A stretch of 64,000 bases of DNA from Gonatopus flavifemur (taxonomy: Eukaryota > Arthropoda > Insecta > Hymenoptera > Dryinidae), in assembly GCA_018340375.1 (NCBI GenBank), contig JAFFJZ010000003.1, positions 25,916,001 to 25,980,000 of the forward strand, given 5' to 3'. Below the pieces are notes generated by a model, which ran no database searches, was not told the DNA's origin, and worked only from the letters and a program-made list of their open reading frames with translations. The position numbers and the translations under genes are program-made. This document shows positions 23,952 through 36,850 of this stretch, in pieces. Each line of letters opens with the position of its first letter. Positions within the stretch are counted from its first letter, which is position 1.

Positions 23952-25864
23952 TATCGAAGATATAATACAAGCGCATGAAATAAATTACAACTATCGAGAG
24001 AAAAACCTTGTAAATAACAGAACTCGAACAAAGTTGCGTATCGAGTGCAAATTGCGAACCGCAGAAGGAGATAAATATTCAAAAGTATCAGAAGACTCCT
24101 TTTAGAAATGTTGGAAGAGTAACGGCGGATTATCGTAAAAGAGAGCAGAAATGAAGGAAGATCCAATGGAGATTGTGGATGGAAGAGAAAGAAGAATCGC
24201 ATGATCGCAAAATAACGGTGATAGGAATCTTCCGTTCTTCCAAGAAGAAATCAGGAAGGAAGCGTGTCACATTTTTAGAGAAAAGGAGAGAAACTTTTCA
24301 ACGAGTGAGATCGAGGAAATAGGTTTGCGCAGTAAGGAAAGGAACGTTCGCAAGTTATACTAGGGAATCAATGGATTTAGGAAAACATTCCAAGCGCGAG
24401 TGAATAAAGGGAAAGACGAGAAACACGATCCGGTTGCGCATCTTGAGGGTAACCTTACGGCAAGAACGAACTTTTTCAACATATTATTCTATGCTCTCGA
24501 AAAAGTAGGGAGAGAAAATCGTAGGCATCAAAACTCTCACGGTTGAACCCTAAATGTTGGAACCGTTTACCGAAGGAATTATATATAATCAATGATGAAA
24601 TTGAAAAATCATGAGTTTCTAGGTTAATAAAATTCAAGCGCTCTGGCTGACACGAACGATTTATCAACTTTTGTAAAACTATCAATGAAAGAGTAATAAG
24701 GGATTTCCCTTTTTCTCATGGCGTTTATTCATAGCGAAAAAAATAAAATTAAGATTTGTTTTCTCTTAGGATACATTATATTATAACGAAATTGTAAATA
24801 ACTACACCTCGATGAAGATTACATTCTCCGCAGTATACGTTGTTGGTTCGATATTAAGCTTTGGTCGGCACGGTGGAAGGTTGATTTGGTCACCAACCAA
24901 AATCTTATGCTCTTAGTTAACGCAATAACAGTGGTCCAACGAACTGGTTATCTCTTCCAGCCCAACAAGATTGCTTGGCAAACCGCATGCCAATCATTGA
25001 ACTAACGTGTTAACCGCAGTGGGTCCATAAAAAGTCAACGGGTTTTGGTGTATTCTATTCATCGTATATGTGTATATTAATTTTATGATCAAATTGTGGA
25101 ATTCTGTGGAATTTCACCAGAATTTACAATAATTTTTCCGAATTTTTTATACGCGTTAACTCTGATTTTCTCATTCACATAAATAATTGTGAAATCAAGT
25201 GGAAAAGATGACAAGAAAAATTTCATGTATTTTTATGCATAGATTATGAATTTCCAAATAAAAATTGTCGCTCGTTGTTTGTTTATGAATTATACCTACA
25301 TTTTTTTGTTTCAAACAATTGATGAATACTATCGATTTTTTAAATTCTGGAACTGAGAATGTTTGCAGAAATTTTTAGACGAGTGTCTATATGAGACGAG
25401 TTACCTTAAATTTTATTATTCTAATTTTGAGTTTATATCAACATATACCCCTAGAAAAATGTTTCACTTGAATGTGATTTAGTAGTTTCATATTTAAATA
25501 GAAATTTAGTTTATTCGCACGAAGTTTAGTCAATCCAAATGAATCCGAACATAAAGTTTGTCTCGGTGTGAGAAATCATGTTTGAAGTAATTATATTTTG
25601 ACAATCTTTCATGGAAGATAATTATAGTTTTGCAGTGACTGTATACAGAGTTCTGAATGTGGGAAAGGTTCCTGATCTTTTATTCTTACTCGGTATATTT
25701 AAATCAATATAATACATTTGAATTACAGTATAGTAATAAGACTGGAATTCAACTGATCGTATGAAAAATAATAGAACCAGAAAAGTTATATTCTGTACAC
25801 AATATTTGTAAAATATTTACAGCATTTCCAATCATAAATTCTCTCACGATTTAAAAAATGTCAA

Positions 25865-26022
25865 CGCAAGAGCGTAGATCGACATATTTTTTATTTCATT
25901 CCTTTTCTTTTCGAAAGGATGCTGATTGAGATTGACTGTTTTTTCAAATGGTGAAAAAATTTTTACGCGAGAATGTGGATCGATATATTTTTTGTTTCAT
26001 TCAACAGTCGATCTCAATCAGC
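25865..26022. repeat. Compound direct and inverted repeat
   Basis: Two direct copies about 101 bp apart start CGCAAGAGCGTAGATCGACA (25865) and CGCGAGAATGTGGATCGATA (25966). Both continue TATTTTTTNTTTCATTC. Overlapping these, GCTGATTGAGATTGACTGTT (25921-25940) pairs with AACAGTCGATCTCAATCAGC (26003-26022) over 20 bases with a single G-U-type wobble, leaving a 62-base loop. The strict inner stem stands out from the looser direct repeat. It may be a degraded MITE or a structured RNA. Confidence 0.65.
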
Positions 26023-26329
26023 ACCGTTTTGAAAAAAAGGAATAAAAAACAGATAGGGTGAAGAACATTTGTCAGTTCATACGTATAAGCGAGTGAAATA
26101 AATATACATATTGGTTCATCGATATAATATCCAAAGCATACGTGCGATTTTCTTATATCCATACAAAATGTGGGTGTCAGGTTGAATCTTAGATCTTCAC
26201 CCTTGTGATCCCTCGAGTCAGGATTCGACTGAGGAAATATATGCCCCATTTTCTACGTCGCAAGGATGACGAAAGAAGATACTTCTTGGGGCTGTGAAGA
26301 AAAAGAGTGGAGAGATTGAGGAGAATAAA

Positions 26330-26331
<2 letters not shown>

Positions 26332-26368
<37 letters not shown>
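26332..26368. repeat. (AT)n microsatellite
   Basis: An uninterrupted alternating AT run of about 37 bases, followed by a GA-rich stretch to about 26400. It is a simple repeat in the long dpr intron. Confidence 0.97.
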
Positions 26369-26371
<3 letters not shown>

Positions 26372-27019
26372 AGAGAAAGAGAAAAAAAAGAAAGAAGTGA
26401 AAAAATCATAGTATTCGTTCTAGAGACGGAAAACTAACAGAAGGAGATTATGATAATACTTCATAATGCAGTCTTTATAATACGAATATGAGAGATTCTA
26501 TGAATGAAGAGGAAAAAAAAAACAACAAAAAGAAGTGACAATGAGAAGCAAAGAGCTCAACGTGTGATGGCTTATGAGACGACCTTGCCCTCAATCCTCA
26601 TTCAGAGTTGAACTCATTTCATAGCTTGCGGCAATAAAACCAGGAACAAGCGGTGAGGAAGGAAGGAAAAAATGAAATTGGGACAGTGGCACTCTCATCT
26701 TTTGTCGATTTTACCAATTGTATGCGTATTTGTGTATATGTGGAATTTTTATTTCTCGTAAGCAGAAATTGTCTTTTCCCCTCATTTTCAGCTGTTTGTA
26801 TGCATGAATGTGCGAGGTATAAATACAAACTGCTATGCTATGGGGTTTCTACGTAACTGCCAAAGAGTTTAATTATTTTTCCGGAAAGAGATCAAAAACA
26901 CCTGGTTTATCTAATTTTTTTTCCAAACAAGAAATAATGATTAATGTTCGAATTTGATTGCTGTAACATTTACAGCATCTACGGTCTATACTCAAAGTTT
27001 ATGGCGAAAATCAATGAAA

Positions 27020-27873
27020 TTAAGGGGAGGTTTACCTTTTTCTCGATCAAAAAAACAATCTTTTTTAATGCATTTTTTCGTAGTAAATTATGTGTAGAAT
27101 ACATTACCAACACCGTTTAGTCGAATATATTTCTTTTTCAAAATTATGGAACAAAAACGAGACCTATCTTCCGTCTCGAAAATTGAAATCGAACGGTAAT
27201 TCGAGCGAGAGCAGCCGCACTTTCAAAAAAATCCGACCAAGCAAGTCTGCAGGAACAGTATGAGCTTGAGGAAGGACTGATGTATGGCCCTGGAATCGCT
27301 GATTAACCATGAGGTATATTATTTTGACGTGACCACAGATTATTCGTTGATCAAATCTTTAAATGCGTTTTTCTCAAAACCATGTTTTTTGAACTGTTGG
27401 CCACGATTACTCAAAAACTACTCGACGGATCACCTTTTGTTTTGTTTCAAAGCTTATTAGATTTATTGAAGCCTGAACTACAATCAAGATGATATATGCA
27501 TAACTTTTTTTTTACAGAACTTCAAAGAGCGAAGAAAAGCAAGAAAAACGAAAAAAAATATTCAAATGCCCGCCGTTTTCCTAATTTTTGATTTTCAGCG
27601 ATGATTGTAGTTCAGGCTCCAACTACGCTCATATATTTTATGAAAATTTTTCAATTTCCGATCATTTTTGCAGGTGCTGGAGACGGTCACTTTACGGGAC
27701 GCGTCATCGGGTACAATCACGCTATTTTTTAATTGAAAAAATATTTTTTTGTAGTCTTTGATGTATTAAACGAGTAGCAAAAATTTTGAGTTGATTACTT
27801 ATCTCCTTGCATGAAAAAAAAAATCAAGAAAAACCCGTTGTTTTGGTCAATAAAAAGGTAAACCTCCCCTTAA
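27020..27873. mobile_element. TTAA-flanked non-autonomous element with perfect 18-bp terminal repeats
   Basis: The left end reads TTAA then GGGGAGGTTTACCTTTTT; the right end is the exact reverse complement, AAAAAGGTAAACCTCCCC then TTAA. Perfect 18-bp ends with TTAA on both sides fit a piggyBac-type target. The total length is 854 bp including both TTAA copies. The terminal bases are GGGG rather than the CCC common in characterised piggyBac elements, so the superfamily is tentative. I found no transposase fragment. Perfect terminal repeats suggest a relatively recent insertion. Confidence 0.82.
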
Positions 27874-28588
27874 TAGGACTATTAATGATAGGTAAAATTA
27901 ATTTTGTCACATTGTAATCTTAACTGTTTCCGTTCACAATTCCAGGACATTTTTATCGTATACGTGTTCAAAAATTTCATTCTTTTGCATAATTAACTTT
28001 CCACCTACGAGGTTGATGTTGGATCCAACCCTAGAGTGATGTTTATCAAAGTTACACGTTTGCAAGTACAACAACTCTCAACCCCCACTTGGCCTTTTAT
28101 GTACCCAAGTGGAAGAATCAAATACTTTCATATCCCTCTTACATATTTCATACGTATACATAATATAAAAAATATGTATAAATTATGGGAAACTATATTT
28201 CAATAAGGTTTTTTTCACCCTTAGAAGAAGAAGGAATGAAAATATTAAATTTAGATACAAAGTACATGAATTTGAATACCATATTTTTTATAACATACTT
28301 CTTTTTACATGAAACATTCTTTGCCACGTGTATAAGTATTTTAATATCCTTTTACTCGCAACTGAGTTGAATTATTCGCTGCAGACAGTGAGCTTATAAA
28401 ACCTTCAAAGTAACCAAGATTCTCGAGATTACGTTAGAAAGAATAATTTACCACAAGAATGGATCCAATATAGATAGTTACTACTGACCATACAAGTTAT
28501 AAGCTCGGAAGAATGAGACCGTGAAAGCCTTAGAGATATAAAGCAATGAGACTTCAAAAGTAACATAATTCAATGAATAGAGAAAAGA

Positions 28589-28611
28589 CGAAGACGAAGA
28601 AGAAGAAGAAT
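28589..28611 (+). repeat. GAA/GAC microsatellite
   Basis: A short run of purine triplets (GACGAAGACGAAGAAGAAGA type) in the long dpr intron. Confidence 0.8.
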
Positions 28612-31201
28612 TAGATGAGAATTGGATTAATGAAGAAATGTGAAGAGAATCGTATGATACTCGCAAAGAAGTTCAAATGAAATGATTGAATATAAGATAA
28701 TCAAAAAGTTATATCAAGTAGAGAACACTATTCGAAGATTATTTTCAGGAAATCGAATCGAATGTTCGGAATATTAAATCCTAGTTGAAAAATCACGTCT
28801 TGTTTTCGAAACGTGCTTAAAATTCTAATGAGAGAATGAAAAAGCTGTGTGATGGTCCAGCTTTTGATAATGAATTTCATTTGATGCCCTAGATGCGGAT
28901 CTCGAAACGATTGAGAGGAACAAACTATCGGAGGATTAGTTGGAATTTAAATTCTGAACGGAAGAGCGGTTGAAGTCATTGGAGACGTTTGAAATTCGCG
29001 TAGAACTGATTTTTTTTACATTTTTCTGATTTCGAAAGAAGTTCGGATGACGCGAATGGAAAGCAATCGAGAGCTAGAATTGATGTTTTTCAGAATTTTA
29101 TATTTCTAATTCCATGGTCTTCATAAATTGATACAATTCTTGATTCGAATTTCAAGAAGAAAACCAATATGAGTATACATCTTTGGAAATTAGAATTATG
29201 CTCTCTAGGTGCACGAGACTCGAGACGATATACTGTTGTATTTGGAGTCCGCTTCATTTTCCCCAGGAGTTTCATAAATTCTGTTCGGAGAAATCTTACA
29301 ATAGAATGTTTATTCGGATGATACGCTGGTATCCCCTGAATGAACTCTGATAAAATGTTTCTGGCAGAAAATTCACTTTCAACCTGGAAATTTTCCGAAA
29401 TTGTATACTATTCTGGAGAAATTTTAGAATTTCTCGTTGAGTTGGAGACCCCACTGCTGAATAAAGTGATTATATACAACTAGGCTTGTGCTTCAAAACT
29501 TTGCTCCCGTACTCTGAAATATCGGTTTTCTATGTCTTTCTGATCAACTGAACAAAGCTGTGCTGTTCATTGAACCAGCTGATACCGCTACACTGATATT
29601 CAGAGCATAATCGTGGAGTATTGTTACTTTCATCAGAAATATTAGGCGATACCGATACCGTGTCCAACGATACCGAGACGATACTCGCATCTGATAGTAT
29701 TTCTCGATACCGAGACGAGGCTTTCAAAGTATCGTCGAGAATCTCGTCTCGTGCACCCCTACTATAGATTTGACATAGCTTCAAATAGCAAAAAATCCAT
29801 ACAGTGATCAACCATTAACTGCAAAAACAGTGGAATTCACTCAACCAGATTTAGGAAGTAAGAGAATTTCCGGAGTTATCTGCATTCGGAATATCAAAAC
29901 ACAAATCAACAAAAGTTCGTTCCACAAATTCAGATTCTTTGATGTCTATACGAGGAGAAAAGTTGATCATGTTGGTTTCCCAGCAACTCAGTTAGCTATG
30001 GCAGTGAATTTTTAGCTTGATGGGCGAAAAGATTTGCCGTCCCACGCATAATACCTCGATTCCCTGCATCACAAAATTGTTCTCTCCGTTTATATTTCGT
30101 TGCCCGAGGAGAAAGAAATGCACGAATCGACTTTACCTTGCTCTCCAATTTGTCGCTGTAAAATATCACGAAAACGCGACATAACAAAATACACAGTCGA
30201 CAATTCGTGAATTTTGATTTTATCGATACAATAATTTCACTTTATCTCAAAGAACTTTTTTTTCCAATTCACACAAATTATTACAACCATAAATATTTGA
30301 CACTAAAATATCGATAAATTATTTGAATGAACCAGCCAAACATTTTTGTACAATACCAGTGCAAACAACTTTATTTCATACACGGCACATAAAACTTTTT
30401 TATTGTACGTCGTAAAAAAAGAAGATCGTACGATCTAATTCACTTTAATAAACGTGAAATTATGACGAGAGCGTCATACCGCGTTATTGCGAATGAAAAA
30501 AAATAAAAATTCAATCGAGTAGCATTTTTTTTACACAAATAACTACAGAGGTATAACTGTCCATCGTTAAAACATGGAATTTTGTTTCATACGTAACAAA
30601 AAAGGACGTGTAACGAACTCCCACGTACGTACATTCGTATAGCCCGAATGTGGGACAAAATATTGATAATGGGTGAAGAAAAGTGTGTATCGTGTTCCAA
30701 TGATGAAAATCTCGGTGAGGATCGGAAAAACGATGAAGCGTGCGGTGTAATAAATCATACCGCCATTTTTCAATATCCGTAGTATGGTATGTTAGCTGAG
30801 CTTTTAAGGTGAGCTCCACGAGTCCCACTTGCGTCCTCTATGATTGCATGTGTAAGTCGTGCATTGTCAACGTTTTCCAACGAAAAATAGGAGATTATTC
30901 ATCCGCGGGTATAATATCACAAATATTTATTGCAAAATACAAATTTTCTTTGATACGTATCATTCATTTCCTGCGTTTTTTGAATCGTGTGATTTTTATA
31001 TGAATTTTAATGTATAAAATTCGTAAAATTTGTATACACTGTTTGTAGCAATTTAGTATGAAGCTATTGCAAATTTCTCCGTTCAAACAGTTGCCGACAC
31101 TAAAATGTTCTCCAGATAATTTTAAACGAAAGATTTAGGTGAAGTTATTTTGATCATTCCGAGTAACAGAGGAAGATATGCGAATTTTTCTCCCACGTGA
31201 G

Positions 31202-31306
31202 ACGGTAGCTGCTCGATAAATGTCACCTACATCTCTCTTCCCCATTCATATTTTTTGTGGAAGTAGGAAGAAGAGACACAGGTGACATTTATCGAGCGGC
31301 TTCTGT
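31202..31306. ncRNA. Candidate microRNA-like hairpin (unverified)
   Basis: GCTCGATAAATGTCACCT (31211-31228) pairs perfectly over 18 bp with AGGTGACATTTATCGAGC (31280-31297). Going inward there is a 3x3 internal loop, then five pairs (TCTCT/AGAGA), a one-base bulge and five pairs (CTTCC/GAAGG) around a loop of about 24 bases. Going outward, 31202-31210 pairs with 31298-31306 in eight of nine positions, two of them G-U. The stem is about 36 bp, the size and shape of a metazoan microRNA precursor. I do not recognise the arm sequences as a known microRNA. A short decayed foldback transposon would look similar, so the call is tentative. Either strand could be the transcript. Confidence 0.35.
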
Positions 31307-33650
31307 ATATGGAAACTCCCACTCCAGCATGGAAAAATGAACTTAACACGCGTGTACGTAAAGTTATCTGTAGACATTTTTAATCATGAATTTCTATTAC
31401 TTTCGTTTCAAACATTGTATAGAATATCGAAATTGTATGTTCTATTTTATACATGGAAGAATAAAATGCTCTCTCAAATGGAAATTACAAGAAAAAAAAA
31501 AGAGAAATGTCTCTTGTGATGGGTTTTTTTTTGCAAACTTAATGTCGTGAGATAATATGAAAGTGCAGACGGATAAAAATTGTCTTCATCTGAAAAATGT
31601 TCACAAGTCTTTTCAAGTATACGTGTTCGGAATTGAAACACTTTTCTACTTTTTATCTACGTGTTTAAAAACTTAAATAGAAACATTGTACAGAAATTAT
31701 ACAAAAATGTCAATGAAGCACGATTCCATGTAATACGCGGAAGCTTTTTTCACGAGGGAAATTATGTTGCGAGAACGTCTTCAACATTTTGATTCTAGGT
31801 TAATTTAATTCAAATCTTATCTGACTTATCCTCGAGGTTCAAATGAAGTTCAGAGATGATTGTACAATAATGTGATCCTCAATGAAAAAATTGTAACCAA
31901 ACATCGATGAATTTGAAATATGTTCCTATCGAGTGTAGGGATTTGATCATTTCTGCGGAACTTCTGTGCCCTATACGTCAGGTCTCGATATAATCTCGAA
32001 CCATACGACAATATGGAATTCATTAGAGGATTTGATATCGACTGGTATTGAACGAGTCATACCGGTGCATTCGGCAAACGTAATATGTCGAAGTACGATA
32101 CGATCGGATAATTCATATTTCCATGAGAAATCCGATTTAATATAAATCCGTCGTGTGGAGATTCGATACATTTTCGAACATACATACATCACAATTCATT
32201 TTTCTCTCTTCCCTTCTTTCTCTTATAACGCGTAAGAAGTGAGAATGTACGCAAAAAAACAGGAAAAAAGCTGTTCCCAAGAACGCAAGAATTCGTAATA
32301 CGTTTATCGAGTTTCATGCATGACGAGAAAAAGTCATATGTCATAATATAATCACAAATCCAAGAATTATCGAACTATGACGATTATTTTATTTCTCACA
32401 CAACACGTTGTACATGCAAGTGGAACTTTTTAAATGTTGAAATTTGAGAATTTGTTTGAACCTCACGCACGATAGAATTTTACATTTGAATGCATATGAA
32501 ACAAAATTTTGAATTCATGGAATGCGCAATTATTCTCACGCCAATAAACAGTGTGAAATATTGGAATATTGCACGATATGCAAGATACGTGAGGTACAAT
32601 TCAAGTATTCGGTGCTTGATGCAAGGTGACAACAAAAATAAATGATTTGAATAAAGCTTACTGTAGATCATATTCGATTTAATCCTATGATATTCGATGT
32701 AACTTGAGATTAATTAAAAGACGATTTACTCGCCGAAAGTCAAATTCAGATGAATCCTCCTGAGACAAAGCGAAAGATTGGTAGCACCTATCGGTAGAAT
32801 GGGATCGAAGATGTGTTGTATTACCGAGCAAACTTCACTTGCGGAGAACAAGCGAACCACGTAACTGAAGATCGTGTTGCATTGTATTAACTCAAACAGA
32901 TTGAAATAGTTTGGTGAAGTAAGATGTCTCTTTGTTCAGTGAACCCCCAAATATCGTCGAAACAGGAACATTGTTTCTGTCAAGTGGTACCTTCATATCG
33001 CGTACGCGATGAACTGTGTGTTACAAATAAACAAATGAATGGATAAATTTTCGTACCGTTAAAAAAATCACAATTCTCTACGAGAACTGCGTTGGAGATA
33101 TATATTTTCCAAATTTAATATCGAAAATTTGAGAAGAGAACAACATGTGCAGTTGTGCACTCATGTATCGAACGAATAAACGCTATTTTTTTTCCAATTT
33201 CACGGTGGAGTGAACGGAAAATCTACACTAAAAAAACATACGAATACACGAAAACTGAACCGTGATCGCAACGATGTTAAATATGATGAATTCTGATGTG
33301 AGATTGAGCCAATCACGCATCCATCAGAGTCATTCACATTTTTTTACGGTCAACGAAATTTCGTTCATCGTGATGAGCGTTCAGAAGATTCAATCATACA
33401 TTAGAATGGGCCATATCTAATTATATTCGAAATTAATTCTCCATTGTAATGGATTCTGTCTTTCATCACGATACACAGTATAAGTTAAATTGAAGTTATA
33501 AATATTCTGTTTCATTTAGAGAAGGCGTTAAAAACAAAAATTGTTGAATTAACTAATTTTCAATATCAATTCAATGTTTTTGTGTTGATTTGGTAGATAT
33601 TCAACATAAATTGCGAATGATGAAATAAATCGTTTGGGACATACGCGGGT

Positions 33651-34036
33651 GTCAGCTAAAACTAATTTCGCTAGATCCTTTTTGCTGTAACAGTCATTAG
33701 CAATATTTTTGCTGTAAAAGCAACCGTTTTGCTAATGTAGCAAAGCAGATTTTTCGGAATCGCTTTTTCAGCCAGGATTTTCCTCCGCTTGCGATTTATC
33801 AGGTGTGATAGCAAAAAATTTCGACTCCTGCAATGTTTATTTTTCTTAAATTTATTTGTTATTCCACTTTATAAGCCTGAAAATTTTGCTGCTTCAGCAA
33901 ATAATTCACTGCTACGGTTAGATAATTATCTGATTTGACAAATGATTTGCTACGTTAGCAAAAATGCCGCTGTGCCAGCGAAAAATGAGGCGGACAAATC
34001 GCATTTTGCTGTCCTAGCAAATTTGGTTTATCCCTT
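33651..34036. mobile_element. Motif-dense element: TTTGCT / AGCAAA arrays with inverted ends
   Basis: The interior holds about fifteen copies of TTGCT or AGCAA, for example TTTTTGCTGTAACAGTCATT, AAAGCAACCGTTTTGCTAAT, TTTGCTGCTTCAGCAAATAA and TTTTGCTGTCCTAGCAAATT. The ends match imperfectly in inverted orientation: TAAAACTAATTTCGCTAG on the left, TAAACCAAATTTGCTAG read inward from the right. No target duplication could be fixed and there is no coding. It is the same architecture as 23717-23951 with an unrelated motif. Confidence 0.6.
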
Positions 34037-36850
34037 ATACTTTTATCTCGTTGGAATTCGAATTATAGAAAGTTTTTAGAAATTATATAAAAATTATATA
34101 TAATTTTGAAAGATTGGTAGGAACTTCTTCAATGGAATGATAAATTTTCCAATTTCTCAGAGAAAAAAATGAGACGTTTCGGTCGAAATGGGATAAATTT
34201 TCCTAAGGGCTCTCCTGGGTACGAAAAGATTACGAATTTCATTATTCCACGTTAATATATCTTTGTAGTATATCATTGCATTCAGTAGTTAAACCCATAA
34301 TGCCGAGGTGCGCGCCAAGTTCATCCTTGCAATTGTCTTTGTTTTATCTGTGATAAACCCATAATGCAGTGTTATGACTTCTCAACAAAACCAAACGTTA
34401 AAATACGAGATTAAAACGGAATACGTGAATGAGAATTTCTAATCTTAACGAAAAATTGAATTTCCATGGTCACGAAGTGTTTTGTAAACACCTTCTCCCT
34501 TCTTTCCCCTCAACGTATTTACGGGCTGATTTGTGCGAATGTTTTTTCACAAATCGATAATTTGGACGTAAAGAGCAGAGTAGTTGATACGTTTCGGAAT
34601 ACGACATTCACGGACATGTTCGTTCATTGTATCGTTCTTGAGTTTCTTTATGCGTGGGTGCATTTTATACAATGGATGTATGGTCGTGTACGTGTGTATG
34701 CACTGCCGTCGCTTCGACCAATTGTGACAAAAGGATCGAAAGCTTTGCACTTGCAGTCCGAGTTTTGCTGCATTTCCGTGAGTGGTATTCCGATACGCTA
34801 TTGTCAATCGACTTCAGATGCATAAAGCGTATACAGGTATCGCAAGTGGGTTATCAATACTACCAACTGTCAATTCAAAAGGATGAGCGATAAACAAAAT
34901 TAGATAATCTAAGTTAAAATTGTCGGAGGATGAAAGAATTCAAACTAACGTTCAAAACCATTATTATCTTTTCATATCGCGTTTTATGGAAGCGATATTT
35001 ACGGAAATCAATGTTTGTCATTTTGTTCTGAAAAGAGATTGTTTTTTGCATACATATGCACGATATTCTCTTCGATGATTAAAACTAATGAAAATCCACG
35101 TCAAACGTTAAAACGTACTCGGTTCCTCTACACAGGTTACAAGCGTGACAAGAATGATGTTTAATCCAACGTTGTAAAGTTCAGTTCAGCAAAAACCACA
35201 GTTTGTCTCTGACAACGAGGTTCGATAATTTCCATTGAAACGAGATTGTAATATATTAACACTTTTTATCACAATTCGAGAAATTTTCTTCTCCCTCTTG
35301 GTTCTTGTCCTCGACGTCAATGATTCGTTCAATGAAAACACTCCCTTCAAAATACTAATTTAAAACTTAGTCGAATTCATCAATTTATTACCGTGACCCC
35401 ATCGATACTTGTAATAATGAGATATGTAAAATACGTGAAGAAAACTCGTATTTTCCGGAGAACGTTTCATTATCAATTGCAGATGATACGAGAGGAGGAA
35501 GGAATAAATTAACGTATCTTCCGAGTGAAATTAGAATTCATAAAAAAGTATAATATACTAAGTTAACGAACAAGTATTGTACATACATCGTTGAATAATC
35601 AACATGAAATCTCATTATAATTTTGATGAAACATGCACTTAAACTAAATATGGATTTATATGTGTTCGGTAATGTAACTATGTCACCAACATCAGTTTGT
35701 AATTAATGATCGTATTTGTAGTCCATCCTCGTAGGACAAGAGAGTCTTGCATCCTTTATCTACAGGCAGGACTATAAATAATGATCTCTTCCCTTGCGAG
35801 GGAGAAACATAGAGAAAGATGAAGTGGAGATTCGTTCCCTGGAAACAGTAGATTCGTTCTTCCATCTTCGTTTCCTTCCTTCTATCCATCCCTTGTTGCA
35901 TAATTCAACACGACGAGGCTAGCCACACTGTAGCCGACCGATAAACGACTCTGGTTGACTGACCCAATGACCTCGATCGGTAATATAACTGCAATATTTC
36001 TCGAATGCGTAATCTCTGGTACCGGATGAATTGTTTATTATTGCATTTCAACAATAAATTCATATTTTACTGCGGGGATGAAATGGAACACCTCTCGTAT
36101 TCAAAAGTTAACTCGCAACTGTATTTTTATTGCTTCGTGGCATGGATATCACTTTTTAATATTGATTCGATATCGATTACCCTGCCACGAAACGTTCGAG
36201 GTATTACTTTCTTTTTTTTTTCTTTCTTTCATTCTCGAATCCTTTGAATTTTGTTTCTTGGAATTTTTAAAATATGTACCGTCGACTTATCGAACTTTTT
36301 CTTACAATAAAACGTATAAATTTTCCGCTAATGCTTTTGTTTCAGCGCAACTGTTGTCTATCATTCATTCTTCGTTATTAACTTTCCCTATATTTACTCC
36401 GCATTATTCGAAACGTTTATACATTTTTCACAGTATTCATGAGGTAAGCAGGATCGAGTATCAGCGATATTATAATGTGTACGTTGTAATATGAAATAAA
36501 GAGGGACTAAAGAAGAACCCGTAATATAGAATACTCTTGAGTGTGGAGGTGTGTACTTATGATATTGCGATATTACTTCAGAACTTCGTGAAAATTGCTG
36601 TTTCGCGATGTTCTCAAATGAGAACTGATATAAGAGATGCATTGTATTACGTTTCTTGGTGTATTAATTAAAATAATTATGTTTGGAAACAAACAAACTT
36701 ATTTATAAATTGAAACGTGTAGAAACTTGATACAATGAGAGGAGAATATTCCCAAACGGAGGCCAGCTACACTCTTTTCGAGTCATAATATTTCCTGTAA
36801 AAAAGTATGTCAAGAATGTCCAGTCTCGCAAATTTTAAGAACTATGAATT

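Noticed and set aside
24865..25040. TTGG/CCAA-rich stretch possibly of the motif-dense class
   Set aside because: Few clear copies and no inverted ends. Mentioned only within the intron entry.
36078..36494. 138-codon plus-strand frame
   Set aside because: Aromatic and serine-rich translation of AT-rich sequence with no recognisable domain or conserved motif.
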